Assembly (NCBI RefSeq): GCF_051521505.1
Contig: NZ_CP150356.1
Span: 8,184,001-8,248,000, forward strand
DNA length: 64,000 nucleotides
Reading direction: 5' to 3'
Source: Sorangium sp025924095
Lineage (GTDB): Bacteria > Myxococcota_A > Polyangia > Polyangiales > Polyangiaceae
The notes beneath the pieces are model-generated. The model searched no databases and was not told the DNA's origin. It saw only the letters and a list, made by a program, of their open reading frames with translations. Made by a program: the position numbers and the translations under genes. The first letter of the stretch is position 1. Every line of letters starts with the position of its first letter. Positions 1-7,821 of this stretch are shown here, piece by piece.

Positions 1-933
1 GACCTCTCGCTCTCCGAGATCGCCAAGTACATCGACTGGACGTTCTTCTTCACCGCGTGGGAGCTCAGGGGGCCGTATCCGCAGATCCTGGAGCACCCGC
101 AGTACGGCGAGGCGGCGCGCGAGCTGTTCGAGCACGCGCAGAAGGTGCTGCAGCGGATCATCGACGGCGCGCTGCTCGAGGCGCGGGGCGTCTACGGGTT
201 CTGGCCGGCGAGCGGCGAGCAGCGGGACATCGTGCTCTACGGGGACGCGGCGCGCTCGCGGGAGCTCCTCCGGTTCAACATGCTGCGACAGCAGCAGGTG
301 AAGGCCGCGGGCGGCGCCGAGGAGGACGGCGAGAAGGCCGCCTTCGGGGCGAAGCCGCACCTGTCGCTCGCCGACTTCGTGGCGCCGAGGGAGAGCGGGC
401 TCGCCGATCACGTCGGCGCGTTCGCGGTGACGGCGGGGACCGGGCTCGACGAGGTCGTGCGCGCGTACGAGAAGGACAAGGACGATTACAGCGCGATCAT
501 CGCGAAGGCGCTCGCGGACCGGCTCGCGGAGGCGTTCGCCGAGCTGCTCCACGCGCGGGCGCGGAAGGACTGGGGGTACGGCGCGGGGGAGGCGCTGACC
601 CACGAGGAGCTCATCCAGGAGAAATACCGGGGGATCCGTCCGGCGTTCGGGTATCCGGCGTGCCCGGATCACACCGAGAAGCGCAAGCTGTTCGCGCTGC
701 TCGACGCGCCCGCGGTCGGCATCGAGCTGACCGAGACCTTCGCGATGTTGCCGGCGGCGAGCGTGAGCGGCATCTACCTGGCGCACCCCGAGGCGCGGTA
801 TTTCATGGTGGGGCGCCTCGGCAGGGACCAGGTCGCGGACTACGCGAAGCGCAAGGGGATCACGGTCGAGGAGGCCGAGAGGTGGCTGTCGCCGAGCCTC
901 GGGTATGACCCGAAGGCGGCTGCAAGCGCATGA
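1..933 (+). CDS. metH: Methionine synthase MetH, C-terminal part (5' end outside window)
   Basis: C-terminal AdoMet-binding (activation) domain of cobalamin-dependent methionine synthase. This domain binds AdoMet and reductively remethylates inactive cob(II)alamin. Frame 1 is open from the first base, so the N-terminal homocysteine, folate and cobalamin domains lie outside the window. Visible family signatures are YIDWTFFFTAWELRG at the start of the fragment, then RPAFGYPACPDHTEK followed by ELTETFAMLPAASVSG, and the terminal LSPSLGYDP typical of MetH C-termini. The stop codon overlaps the start of the following histidine kinase gene (ATGA at 930-933), so the two are translationally coupled. 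That is an unusual partner for metH. The identification rests on the classic motifs and is secure; the real gene start cannot be seen. Confidence 0.95.
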   Translation, partial: DLSLSEIAKYIDWTFFFTAWELRGPYPQILEHPQYGEAARELFEHAQKVLQRIIDGALLEARGVYGFWPASGEQRDIVLYGDAARSRELLRFNMLRQQQVKAAGGAEEDGEKAAFGAKPHLSLADFVAPRESGLADHVGAFAVTAGTGLDEVVRAYEKDKDDYSAIIAKALADRLAEAFAELLHARARKDWGYGAGEALTHEELIQEKYRGIRPAFGYPACPDHTEKRKLFALLDAPAVGIELTETFAMLPAASVSGIYLAHPEARYFMVGRLGRDQVADYAKRKGITVEEAERWLSPSLGYDPKAAASA

Positions 934-2087
934 GGCAGGCGCGCGATCTTCCTCGCCCCGCAGGGCCCGAGCCGAGCGCACCGCATCCGCCTGGTCCGGG
1001 CAAGCGAGACTGGGGGCTGCTCGGCGTGCTCGTCGCGATCGGGCTGCTCGAAGTGGCCGCGAGGCTGGAACAGTCGTGGACGTCCGCCTCGCTGGTGGTC
1101 GGCGTCGCGCTCATGCCCACGGTGTTGTGGCGGCGATCGCGGCCGCTCTTGATGATCTCGATCCTGTTCGGCGCGACCGCAGCCATCGCGCTGGCCCGGC
1201 TCTTGACCGGCAGCGACCTCCCCTCGCTGTACACGGCGGTCTTCCTGCTGTTGCTCCCCTACTCCCTGCTCCGGTGGGGCGCGGGACGCGAGGTCATGAT
1301 GGGCGCCGCCCTCATGCTGGCCTCGGCGTCGCTGCGTTTCCTCTCGGAACAGGCGAAGGTGAGCGATGTCATCGGGGGCTTCGCCGTCCTGCTCTCCGCC
1401 ATGGCGCTCGGCGCGGCGGTCCGCTATCGGGCTCGCGCGCGCTCTCACGAGATCGAGCAGGTGAAGATGCGTGAGCGCGAGCAGCTCGCCCGCGACCTCC
1501 ACGATACGGTCGCCCACCACGTGTCGGCCATCGCCATCCGCGCGCAGGCCGGCCTGGCCACGGCGCCCACGAACCCGGAGGCCGCGCTCGACGCGCTCCG
1601 CGTCATCGCGACCGAGGCATCGCGCACCCTCACCGAGATGCGTGCGATGGTCCGGCTCCTGCGGCGAGACGAATCCGCCGATCTCGCTCCCAACCCGCGC
1701 ATCGCGGACCTCGAGCGCCTGACCCAGCGGCCCGCCGAAGGCCCCGAGATCCATGTCGATATCTCCGGGGACCTCGACGACCTCTCACCGTCTGTTTCAG
1801 CCGCCATCTACCGCCTCGCGCAGGAGTCGATCACCAACGCTCGGCGACACGCGCGGCACGCGACGCGGATCGACGTCGGAGTCACCGTCGACGGTGCCTC
1901 GGTGCGCCTGCGTGTCAGCGATGACGGCGACCCCACGCACGCTCGGCAGCCCGCCTCGGCGGGCTACGGGCTCCTCGGCATGATCGAGCGAGCGGAGCTG
2001 CTCGGCGGCACGTGCCACGCGGGCCCCAACCCGGAGCGCGGCTGGGCGGTGACCGCCGTGCTGCCTCGACAAGGACCGGCCACATGA
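930..2087 (+). CDS. Membrane sensor histidine kinase, NarL/LiaS type (HisKA_3)
   Basis: 385 aa. The N-terminal ~165 residues hold about five hydrophobic segments (roughly residues 29-45, 53-66, 72-92, 99-115 and 148-165) with almost no loops, so it probably senses a signal in or at the membrane. The dimerisation/phosphoacceptor motif is ARDLHDTVAHHVSA with His191. The HATPase_c domain follows, with AQESITNARRHA as N-box and SAGYGLLGMIERAELLGG as the G-box region. The start ATG overlaps the metH stop and the stop overlaps the start of the response regulator (ATGA at 2084-2087), so the three genes form a coupled unit. This architecture is commonest in Actinobacteria and Firmicutes. The signal is unknown. 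Confidence 0.93.
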   Translation: MRQARDLPRPAGPEPSAPHPPGPGKRDWGLLGVLVAIGLLEVAARLEQSWTSASLVVGVALMPTVLWRRSRPLLMISILFGATAAIALARLLTGSDLPSLYTAVFLLLLPYSLLRWGAGREVMMGAALMLASASLRFLSEQAKVSDVIGGFAVLLSAMALGAAVRYRARARSHEIEQVKMREREQLARDLHDTVAHHVSAIAIRAQAGLATAPTNPEAALDALRVIATEASRTLTEMRAMVRLLRRDESADLAPNPRIADLERLTQRPAEGPEIHVDISGDLDDLSPSVSAAIYRLAQESITNARRHARHATRIDVGVTVDGASVRLRVSDDGDPTHARQPASAGYGLLGMIERAELLGGTCHAGPNPERGWAVTAVLPRQGPAT

Positions 2088-2740
2088 GCATTCGAATCAT
2101 CATCGCCGACGATCAGGAGATCGTCCGCACCGGACTCACGATGATCCTCAACGCCCAGCCCGACATCGAGGTCGTGGGCGTCGCCGCCGACGGACTCCAG
2201 GCCGTGCGGCTGGCGCTCGACCTTCACCCCGACGTGTGCCTGTTCGACATTCGCATGCCCGGTATGGATGGCATCGAGGCCACGCGACGGCTCGCCGGCC
2301 CGAACGTCGACCGGCCCGTCGGCGTCGTCGTGATCACCACCTTCGACCACGACGACTACGTGTATGCCGCCCTCAAGGCCGGCGCCCGCGGCTTCCTGCT
2401 GAAGGATGCCGGCCCTGACCTGCTCGCCCAGGCCATCCGCGCCGCCGCGAGCGGCGACGCCCTGATCGCCCCGAGCATCACCGCACGGCTGCTCGCTGCG
2501 TTCGCCGACTCCCGGCGCGACCTGCCGCGAGCGCAACCGAGGGAGGCCCTCACCGACCGGGAGGAGGAGGTCCTCCTCACCGTGGCCCGCGGGCGAACCA
2601 ACGCCGAGATCGCCGACGAGCTCCACATCAGCCTCAGCACCGTCAAGAGCCACATCGCCAGCCTCATGACCAAGCTCGGCGCGCGCAACCGGGTCGAGAT
2701 CGCCATCTGGGCGTACGAGACCCATCGCGTCCGGAGCTGA
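2084..2740 (+). CDS. NarL/LuxR-family response regulator
   Basis: 218 aa, starting at the ATG that overlaps the kinase stop. The receiver domain spans about residues 1-120, with acidic pocket Asp9/Asp10, phosphoacceptor Asp55 in CLFDIRMPGMDG, switch Thr in VVVITTFDHDDY and Lys107 in FLLKDAG. The C-terminal LuxR-type helix-turn-helix (about residues 150-212) has LTDREEEVLLTVARG and ADELHISLSTVKSHIASL. It should be the transcriptional output of the adjacent histidine kinase. Its targets are unknown; the DUF2306 membrane protein 100 bp downstream is the nearest candidate. Confidence 0.94.
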   Translation: MSIRIIIADDQEIVRTGLTMILNAQPDIEVVGVAADGLQAVRLALDLHPDVCLFDIRMPGMDGIEATRRLAGPNVDRPVGVVVITTFDHDDYVYAALKAGARGFLLKDAGPDLLAQAIRAAASGDALIAPSITARLLAAFADSRRDLPRAQPREALTDREEEVLLTVARGRTNAEIADELHISLSTVKSHIASLMTKLGARNRVEIAIWAYETHRVRS

Positions 2741-2839
2741 TCGGCCGAAAGTACGACTTCACGGTCGAACTCTCGGCCAGCTCAGATCTGGCCGCTCTGC
2801 CGATGTTCTGCGACCGGAGCCATCGTTACGCTCGAGCGC

Positions 2840-3598
2840 ATGATGAATGAGAGCGCTGCGGCGTCCTGTGCTTCGCCCTCCCTGTCGCCGCCGAGCGGCA
2901 GGCGCCTGGAGGGCGGACAACAAGGACGGTCGAGCACGACGATCCCCTCGGAGAAGGGGGTGTGGCGAGCGCCCGCGCTGCTGATCGCGCTCAGCGCGGT
3001 CCCGGTCGTCGCCGGCATCGTTCGCCTGGTCGGGCTGGCCGGCGGCGCGGAGATCACACCGGAAAACGCGCGGTTCTTCGCGGCCCCCCTGCCCGCGGTG
3101 CTGCACATCGTCAGCGTCAGCGCGTGGTGCGTCCTGGGTGCGTTCCAGTTCTCCTCCGGCCTGCGCCGCCGGAGCCCCGGCTGGCACCGCGCTGCTGGAC
3201 GGGTGCTGGTTCCTCTCGGGCTTGCCGCCGCGCTCTCGGGTCTGTGGCTGACCCGGACCTACCCGCCTGCCGACCATGACGGCCCGCTCCTTCATGCCAT
3301 CCGGCTGGTGGTGGGCTCGGCGATGGCCCTGTTCATCTGCCTCGGTTTCGTCGCCATCCGCCGCCGGGACATCGCCAGGCACCGCGCCTGGATGGTGCGT
3401 GGCTATGCGCTCGGCCTCGGCGCCGGCACGCAGGTGCTGACCCACGTGCCCTGGCTCCTGTTCGGAGGCATCCAGGGCGAGCTCAGCCGGGCGCTCGCCA
3501 TGGCGGCCGGCTGGGCGATCAACCTCGCCGTGGCCGAATGGATCCTCCGCAGGCGACCCGCCCTTCCGGCGCGGTCCCGCGCGCTCGGAGGTCCATGA
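2840..3598 (+). CDS. DUF2306 family membrane protein
   Basis: 252 aa integral membrane protein. After a ~45-residue Pro/Ser-rich N-terminus there are about six hydrophobic segments, including ALLIALSAVPVVAGIVRLVG, VLHIVSVSAWCVLGAFQFS and LALFICL-type stretches. Family-typical features are RRRSPGWHRAAGRVLVPLG (the H-R-x-x-G motif) and ARHRAWMVRGYALG (a charged H-R-x-W-M-x-R motif) near residue 180. No biochemical function is established for DUF2306. It lies about 100 bp downstream of the response regulator and may be regulated by it. The ATG at 2843 is an alternative start. Confidence 0.8.
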   Translation: MMNESAAASCASPSLSPPSGRRLEGGQQGRSSTTIPSEKGVWRAPALLIALSAVPVVAGIVRLVGLAGGAEITPENARFFAAPLPAVLHIVSVSAWCVLGAFQFSSGLRRRSPGWHRAAGRVLVPLGLAAALSGLWLTRTYPPADHDGPLLHAIRLVVGSAMALFICLGFVAIRRRDIARHRAWMVRGYALGLGAGTQVLTHVPWLLFGGIQGELSRALAMAAGWAINLAVAEWILRRRPALPARSRALGGP

Positions 3599-3670
3599 TG
3601 AAGGCGCGCCCCACCGGCGACGTAGCGCGACCTGGCGCACGCGCGATCACGGCAGCGTCCGCGGGAGGCC

Positions 3671-3708
3671 GCGGCGCGATGCGGCGCGATGCGGCGCGAT
3701 GCGGCGCG
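3671..3708. repeat. Short tandem repeat, 10 bp x 3 plus partial copy
   Basis: Three perfect copies of GCGGCGCGAT at 3671-3700 followed by a diverging fourth copy. The repeat sits in the leader between the DUF2306 gene and the methyltransferase gene, starting about 65 bp before the latter's start. A ten-base unit next to a start codon could vary by slippage, but nothing here shows that it does. Confidence 0.7.
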
Positions 3709-3734
3709 GCAGGAGCCGTGATAGACAGGCTCCC

Positions 3735-4541
3735 ATGATCGAGGCCGAATGGTTTGACATGAACCGCGCTGCCTGGAACGGGCGCACCCGCGTGCACGTG
3801 GCGTCCAAGTTCTACGATCTGGCCTCGTTCCGGGCCGGCGCGAGCTCGCTCAAGCCGATCGAGCTCGATCAGGTCGGCGACGTACGCGGCAAGTCTCTCC
3901 TCCACCTGCAGTGCCACTTCGGTCAGGACACACTGTCCTGGGCGCGCCTGGGCGCGCGCGTGACCGGGCTCGACCTCTCCGACAAGGCCATCCTCGCCGC
4001 GCGCGCGCTCGCGGAGGAGCTCTCGCTGGACGCGCGGTTCGTGGAGGCCAACGTCTATGACGCTCCAGCGGCCGTCGGCGGCGAGACATTCGACATCGTG
4101 TTCACATCGTACGGTGTGCTCGGCTGGCTTCCCGACATGACGCGCTGGGCGCGCGCGGCCGCCGCGTGCCTGAAGCCTGGGGGCGTCCTGCACCTCGTCG
4201 AGTTCCACCCCGTCGTGTGGACGTTCGACGACGCGTTCGAGCACATCGTCTATCCGTACGACGGGCACGGAGAGCCGATCCTCACCGAGGAGACAGGCAC
4301 GTACGCCGACCGCGACGCGCCCGTGAGGCTCAAGGAGGTCGGCTGGAACCACGGTATCGGGACGGTTGTGACAGCGCTCCTCGACGCCGGGCTCACGCTG
4401 GAGCGGCTCCGGGAGATCGACTGGTCTCCGTACGACATCTTCCCGGACATGGCGGAGGGGCCGTCCGGGCAGTTCCGCATGAGGAGGTTCGGGCGCCGCC
4501 TGCCGCTGGTCTATGCGCTCGCGGCGCGGCGGCGGTCCTGA
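3735..4541 (+). CDS. Class I SAM-dependent methyltransferase
   Basis: 268 aa when started at MIEAEWFDMN, the ATG that gives the usual N-terminus; an upstream in-frame start would add 12 Arg-rich residues. The Rossmann-type SAM site is KSLLHLQCHFGQDTLSWARL (motif I variant), GLDLSDKAI (acidic ribose ligand) and a post-motif VFTSYGVLGWLPDM. The C-terminal half contains LVEFHPVVWTFDD and WNHGIGTVVTALLDAG, as in small-molecule methyltransferases of the UbiE/Methyltransf_11 group. The substrate is unknown. A candidate hairpin terminator follows 20 bp after the stop, and the next gene (GST) is convergent. Confidence 0.88.
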   Translation: MIEAEWFDMNRAAWNGRTRVHVASKFYDLASFRAGASSLKPIELDQVGDVRGKSLLHLQCHFGQDTLSWARLGARVTGLDLSDKAILAARALAEELSLDARFVEANVYDAPAAVGGETFDIVFTSYGVLGWLPDMTRWARAAAACLKPGGVLHLVEFHPVVWTFDDAFEHIVYPYDGHGEPILTEETGTYADRDAPVRLKEVGWNHGIGTVVTALLDAGLTLERLREIDWSPYDIFPDMAEGPSGQFRMRRFGRRLPLVYALAARRRS

Positions 4542-4560
4542 CGGGGTTCACCGGCTCGCG

Positions 4561-4578
4561 ACGGGGTTCGACCCCCGT
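4561..4578. terminator. Candidate hairpin terminator between convergent genes
   Basis: Perfect 6-bp stem ACGGGG/CCCCGT with a TTCGAC loop, 20 bp after the methyltransferase stop. The convergent GST gene ends at 4768. There is no T-run on either side, so termination is only suggested. The loop resembles a tRNA T-loop, but no cloverleaf can be folded around it. Confidence 0.4.
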
Positions 4579-4767
4579 ACAGCCTGGCCTTGGGCCGGGT
4601 CGCTGGGCGGGGGTCGACCGAGAGGAACGGCGCGCCGCCCTTGAGCGTCAGCCGGACCGAGTCGAAGCCCGCGCGCGCCGCCTCGATGCGCTCCGCGCGC
4701 TCGCTGGCCAGCTCCTCGAGCGTGCGGCCGAAGGCAACCCGCTCGCGGGCGCAAGCCTCGCGCACGC

Positions 4768-5472
4768 TCAGGGCGCCGCGCCGCCGGCCGCCTTCGTATA
4801 CGAGCTGCCCGCCGGCGCGGTGAGGTGCGGGTTTCTCTCGACCTCCTCCGCGGCCGCCGCGGACCAGCGCGCCATCGCCGGGAGCGACGTGAGGGTGCCC
4901 GCATACGCCCGCGCGACGTCATCGATCTCGACATCGTACGAGAGCAGGCGCGTCACCACGGGCGCGAACATCGCGTCGGCGATCGAGAAGGCGCCGAACA
5001 GGAACGGGCCGCCCTGGCCGAACCGAGCGCGGCAGTCGCGGAAGATCCCGAGGACGCGCGCGATGTCGCGGGCCGCAGCGTCCGAGACCGCGCGCCGCGG
5101 GTGCCGCCGCGCGATGTCCATCGGCAGCTCGCGGCGCAGGTCGGCGAAGCCGGAGTGCATCTCGCTGCTGACCGCGCGCGCGACGGCGCGGGCCTCGCGC
5201 CCCTCGGGCCACAGACGCGCTCCGGGGAACGCCTCGGCCACGTACTCGCAGATGGCGAGCGACTCCCACACGACGAGCTCGCCGTGGCACAGGACGGGCA
5301 CCTTGCGCGTCGGCGAGCGCTGCGCCACGCGGTCGACCCAGTCGGGGAGCTCGTACGGGATCACGTGCTCCTCGAACGGGACGCCCGCATGGGACATCGC
5401 GAGCCACGGCCTGAGCGACCAGGACGAGAGGTTCTTGCTGCCGATGTAGAGGTGAAGCGCGGGGGTGCTCAT
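4768..5472 (-). CDS. Glutathione S-transferase family protein
   Basis: 234 aa. The N-terminal thioredoxin-fold GST domain has YIGSKNLSSWSLRPWLAM (active-site Ser region), RSPTRKVPVLCHGELVVWES (cis-Pro, then the Glu-Ser pair that binds gamma-glutamyl) and LAICEYVAEAFP. The all-helical C-terminal domain includes GGPFLFGAFSIADAMFAPVV, the N-capping S/T-x-x-D motif of GSTs. It should be cytosolic. The start lies 11 bp downstream of the stop of the DUF3025 gene, so the two are probably one operon. The substrate cannot be predicted from sequence. Confidence 0.92.
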   Translation of the reverse strand: MSTPALHLYIGSKNLSSWSLRPWLAMSHAGVPFEEHVIPYELPDWVDRVAQRSPTRKVPVLCHGELVVWESLAICEYVAEAFPGARLWPEGREARAVARAVSSEMHSGFADLRRELPMDIARRHPRRAVSDAAARDIARVLGIFRDCRARFGQGGPFLFGAFSIADAMFAPVVTRLLSYDVEIDDVARAYAGTLTSLPAMARWSAAAAEEVERNPHLTAPAGSSYTKAAGGAAP

Positions 5473-5483
5473 CGTTTCGCCTC

Positions 5484-6371
5484 TTATCCCCTCCCCACGG
5501 CATCTGCAGCAACCCCGATCGTCGCAACACAGAGCGGCGCTCCGCCGCATAGAACGCGCTCGTCGACCGGGAGTCGCGGACTGCGCTCGGGGTGCGCGAA
5601 GCTGCCGGGCGATCGCAGCGCGTCGCTGAGGCGCACGTCGGCCAGCGAGACGAGCGCGTCCGGCGTCGCCGGCAGCGGGCCCTCGCAGGCGATGGCGTGC
5701 ACCAGCGCGTAGACCGTCGGACCGGGCCGGAGGAGGCTCTCGTACAGCGCGTGGCCGAAGACGAGCGCCGCGGCCTCGCCCCGCTGCACGGCGCCCTGCA
5801 CCTCGCCGGCGCAGCGCCGCAGATCGGAGGCGTCGACGAGCAGGGGCGCCGCGCGCGCCTGCGCGTCGTCGTAGAGCAGCAGGAGCCCGCCCTCGTCGAG
5901 GAGCGCGAGCCCGTCCAGCTCGCGCGTGCGCGCCGGCGGGAGCGCCTCGGCAGACGGGTCGAGGCGCGCGGCGATCGCCCGGTGCTGGCGCGCGTGGAGC
6001 GCCGCCTTGGCGCGCGGGAACGCGGCCCACACAAGCATGTTGAGGAAGTCATGCCAGTTCCTCGGACGCGTGGGCACGCAACCCTCGACGTGGATGCGCG
6101 CGTCGTAGAGCGCCGAGAGGTCCAGCGGCCCGTGCCGCCCGCGGCGGCGCGACCTCGGCGGCTGCTCGACGAAGCGGACGGGGAAGCCCTCGCCGAGCGC
6201 CCGGTTGTAGTCCTCGACCGGCGGCCAGTCGACGCACCCCGCGAACGCCTCGGCCCGCGGACGGATCGACCAGTAGAGACGGCTCTTCTCGTGGAAGAGC
6301 GGCTCCCAGGGGACGGGGCTGCGCCCCGGTGCGCCGCCCTGGCGCGGCGCAGATCGGCCGTCGGCGCTCAC
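5484..6371 (-). CDS. DUF3025 family protein
   Basis: About 295 aa from a GTG at 6371; the exact start is uncertain. The family signature is NWHDFLNMLVWAAFPRAKAA followed by LHARQHRAIAARLD, and further on ELDGLALLDEGGLLLLYDD and LVFGHALYESLLRPGP. The DUF3025 family has no established biochemical role. It precedes the GST gene by 11 bp on the same strand and is divergent from allantoinase (94 bp intergenic). Conserved His and Asp residues might suggest an enzyme, but I do not assign one. Confidence 0.85.
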   Translation of the reverse strand: MSADGRSAPRQGGAPGRSPVPWEPLFHEKSRLYWSIRPRAEAFAGCVDWPPVEDYNRALGEGFPVRFVEQPPRSRRRGRHGPLDLSALYDARIHVEGCVPTRPRNWHDFLNMLVWAAFPRAKAALHARQHRAIAARLDPSAEALPPARTRELDGLALLDEGGLLLLYDDAQARAAPLLVDASDLRRCAGEVQGAVQRGEAAALVFGHALYESLLRPGPTVYALVHAIACEGPLPATPDALVSLADVRLSDALRSPGSFAHPERSPRLPVDERVLCGGAPLCVATIGVAADAVGRG

Positions 6372-6465
6372 GCCGGGCAGCGTAGGAGCAGGACGGCGAG
6401 AGCTCAAGCCGCGACGGTGCGCCGCCTCGGCGGTCCGCCCGGCGCCGTGGTATCGTCGCATCCCG

Positions 6466-7821
6466 ATGACGCCGGACCTCATCGTTCGCGGGTTGCGGGT
6501 GGTCACCGGAGGCGCCGTGCGGCCGGCCTCGGTGCACATCCTGGGCGGCTCGATCGTCGCCGTCGCCGGACATGACGAGGTGCCGGAGGGCTGCCCCGTC
6601 GTGGACGCGCAGGGCGCTGTGGTGATGCCCGGCCTGGTCGATGCGCACGTGCACATCAACGAGCCCGGACGGACCGAGTGGGAAGGGTTCGAGACGGCGA
6701 CGCGCGCCGCGGCCGCGGGCGGCGTGACGTCGCTCGTCGATATGCCCCTCAACAGCATCCCGCCGACGACCACGGTCGCGCACCTCGAGGAGAAGGCGCG
6801 CGCGGCGGAGGGCCGGTGCCTCGTCGACGTGGGCTTCTGGGGCGGCGCCGTCCCGGGCAACGCGGGAGAGCTGATTCCGCTGCTCGAGGCCGGCGCGCTC
6901 GGCTTCAAGTGCTTCATGGTCGACTCCGGCGTGGCGGAGTTCGGCCACGTCGCCGAGGCGGATCTGCGGGCGGCGCTCGAGGTGCTCGCGGGCACGGGGG
7001 CGCCGCTGCTCGTCCACGCCGAGCTCCCCGGCCCCATCGACGCGGCGCGCGCGGCGCTCGCCGGCCTGGATCCGCGGACGTACGCCGCCTACCTGCGCTC
7101 GCGGCCGCGCGAGGCGGAGGACGAGGCGATCGCCCTGCTCGCGGCGCTCTGCCAGGCGACGGGCGCGGCCGCGCACGTGGTCCACCTCTCGTCGGCGACG
7201 GCGCTCGGCATCCTGAGGCGGGCGCGCGACGGCGGCGCCGCGCTGTCCGCGGAGACGACGCCGCACTACCTGCACTTCGCCGCCGAGGAGATCCCGGACG
7301 GCGCGACGCCCTTCAAGTGCGCTCCGCCGATCCGGGAGCGGGAGAACCGCGAGGAGCTCTGGGCCGCGCTCCAGGGCGGGCTCATCGATCTCGTCGTCTC
7401 CGACCACTCCCCGTGCACGCCCGAGCTCAAGCGGCTCGAGGCCGGCGATTTCGACGCCGCCTGGGGCGGGATCTCGAGCCTGCAGCTCGGCCTCTCGATC
7501 GTGTGGACCGACGCCCGCCGCCGGGGCATCCCGCTCGCGCGGCTCGCGGACTGGCTGTGCCGGGGGCCGGCGCGGCTCGCCGGGCTGCGCCGCAAAGGGG
7601 AGATCCGGCGAGGGTTCGACGCGGATCTCGTGATCTGGGATCCCGAGGCGACCTTCCGGGTCGAGCCGCCGCTCCTCGAGCACCGGCACAAGGTGACGCC
7701 GTACGCCGGGGAGGAGCTCCAGGGGGTCGTTCAGGCCACCTACCTCCGCGGCGAGAGGGTCTATGACCGCGGGAGCTTCTCCGGGGAGGCGAGGGGGCGA
7801 TGGCTGAAGAGAGAGGGGTGA
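6466..7821 (+). CDS. allB: Allantoinase
   Basis: 451 aa amidohydrolase that hydrolyses allantoin to allantoate in purine catabolism. The binuclear metal site is complete: His61/His63 in DAHVHINEPGR, carboxylated Lys148 in GFKCFMVDSG, His184 in LLVHAE, His240 in HVVHLSS and Asp313 in VSDHSPC. The C-terminal KGEIRRGFDADLVIWDP is the beta-sandwich segment typical of the dihydroorotase/allantoinase group. Its 3' end overlaps the next gene (allantoicase fusion) by 22 bp, consistent with co-translation. Length fits the family (about 450). Confidence 0.96.
   Translation: MTPDLIVRGLRVVTGGAVRPASVHILGGSIVAVAGHDEVPEGCPVVDAQGAVVMPGLVDAHVHINEPGRTEWEGFETATRAAAAGGVTSLVDMPLNSIPPTTTVAHLEEKARAAEGRCLVDVGFWGGAVPGNAGELIPLLEAGALGFKCFMVDSGVAEFGHVAEADLRAALEVLAGTGAPLLVHAELPGPIDAARAALAGLDPRTYAAYLRSRPREAEDEAIALLAALCQATGAAAHVVHLSSATALGILRRARDGGAALSAETTPHYLHFAAEEIPDGATPFKCAPPIRERENREELWAALQGGLIDLVVSDHSPCTPELKRLEAGDFDAAWGGISSLQLGLSIVWTDARRRGIPLARLADWLCRGPARLAGLRRKGEIRRGFDADLVIWDPEATFRVEPPLLEHRHKVTPYAGEELQGVVQATYLRGERVYDRGSFSGEARGRWLKREG

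Noticed and set aside
4555..4585. tRNA T-arm-like sequence (stem with TTCGAC loop)
   Set aside because: No acceptor, D or anticodon arms can be placed around it; treated as a candidate terminator hairpin.
4511..4765. 84-codon GTG frame on the minus strand after the GST gene
   Set aside because: The first ~55 residues look mildly protein-like, but there is no ribosome site, the end runs antisense into the methyltransferase gene and no homologue is recognised. Left out as unproven.
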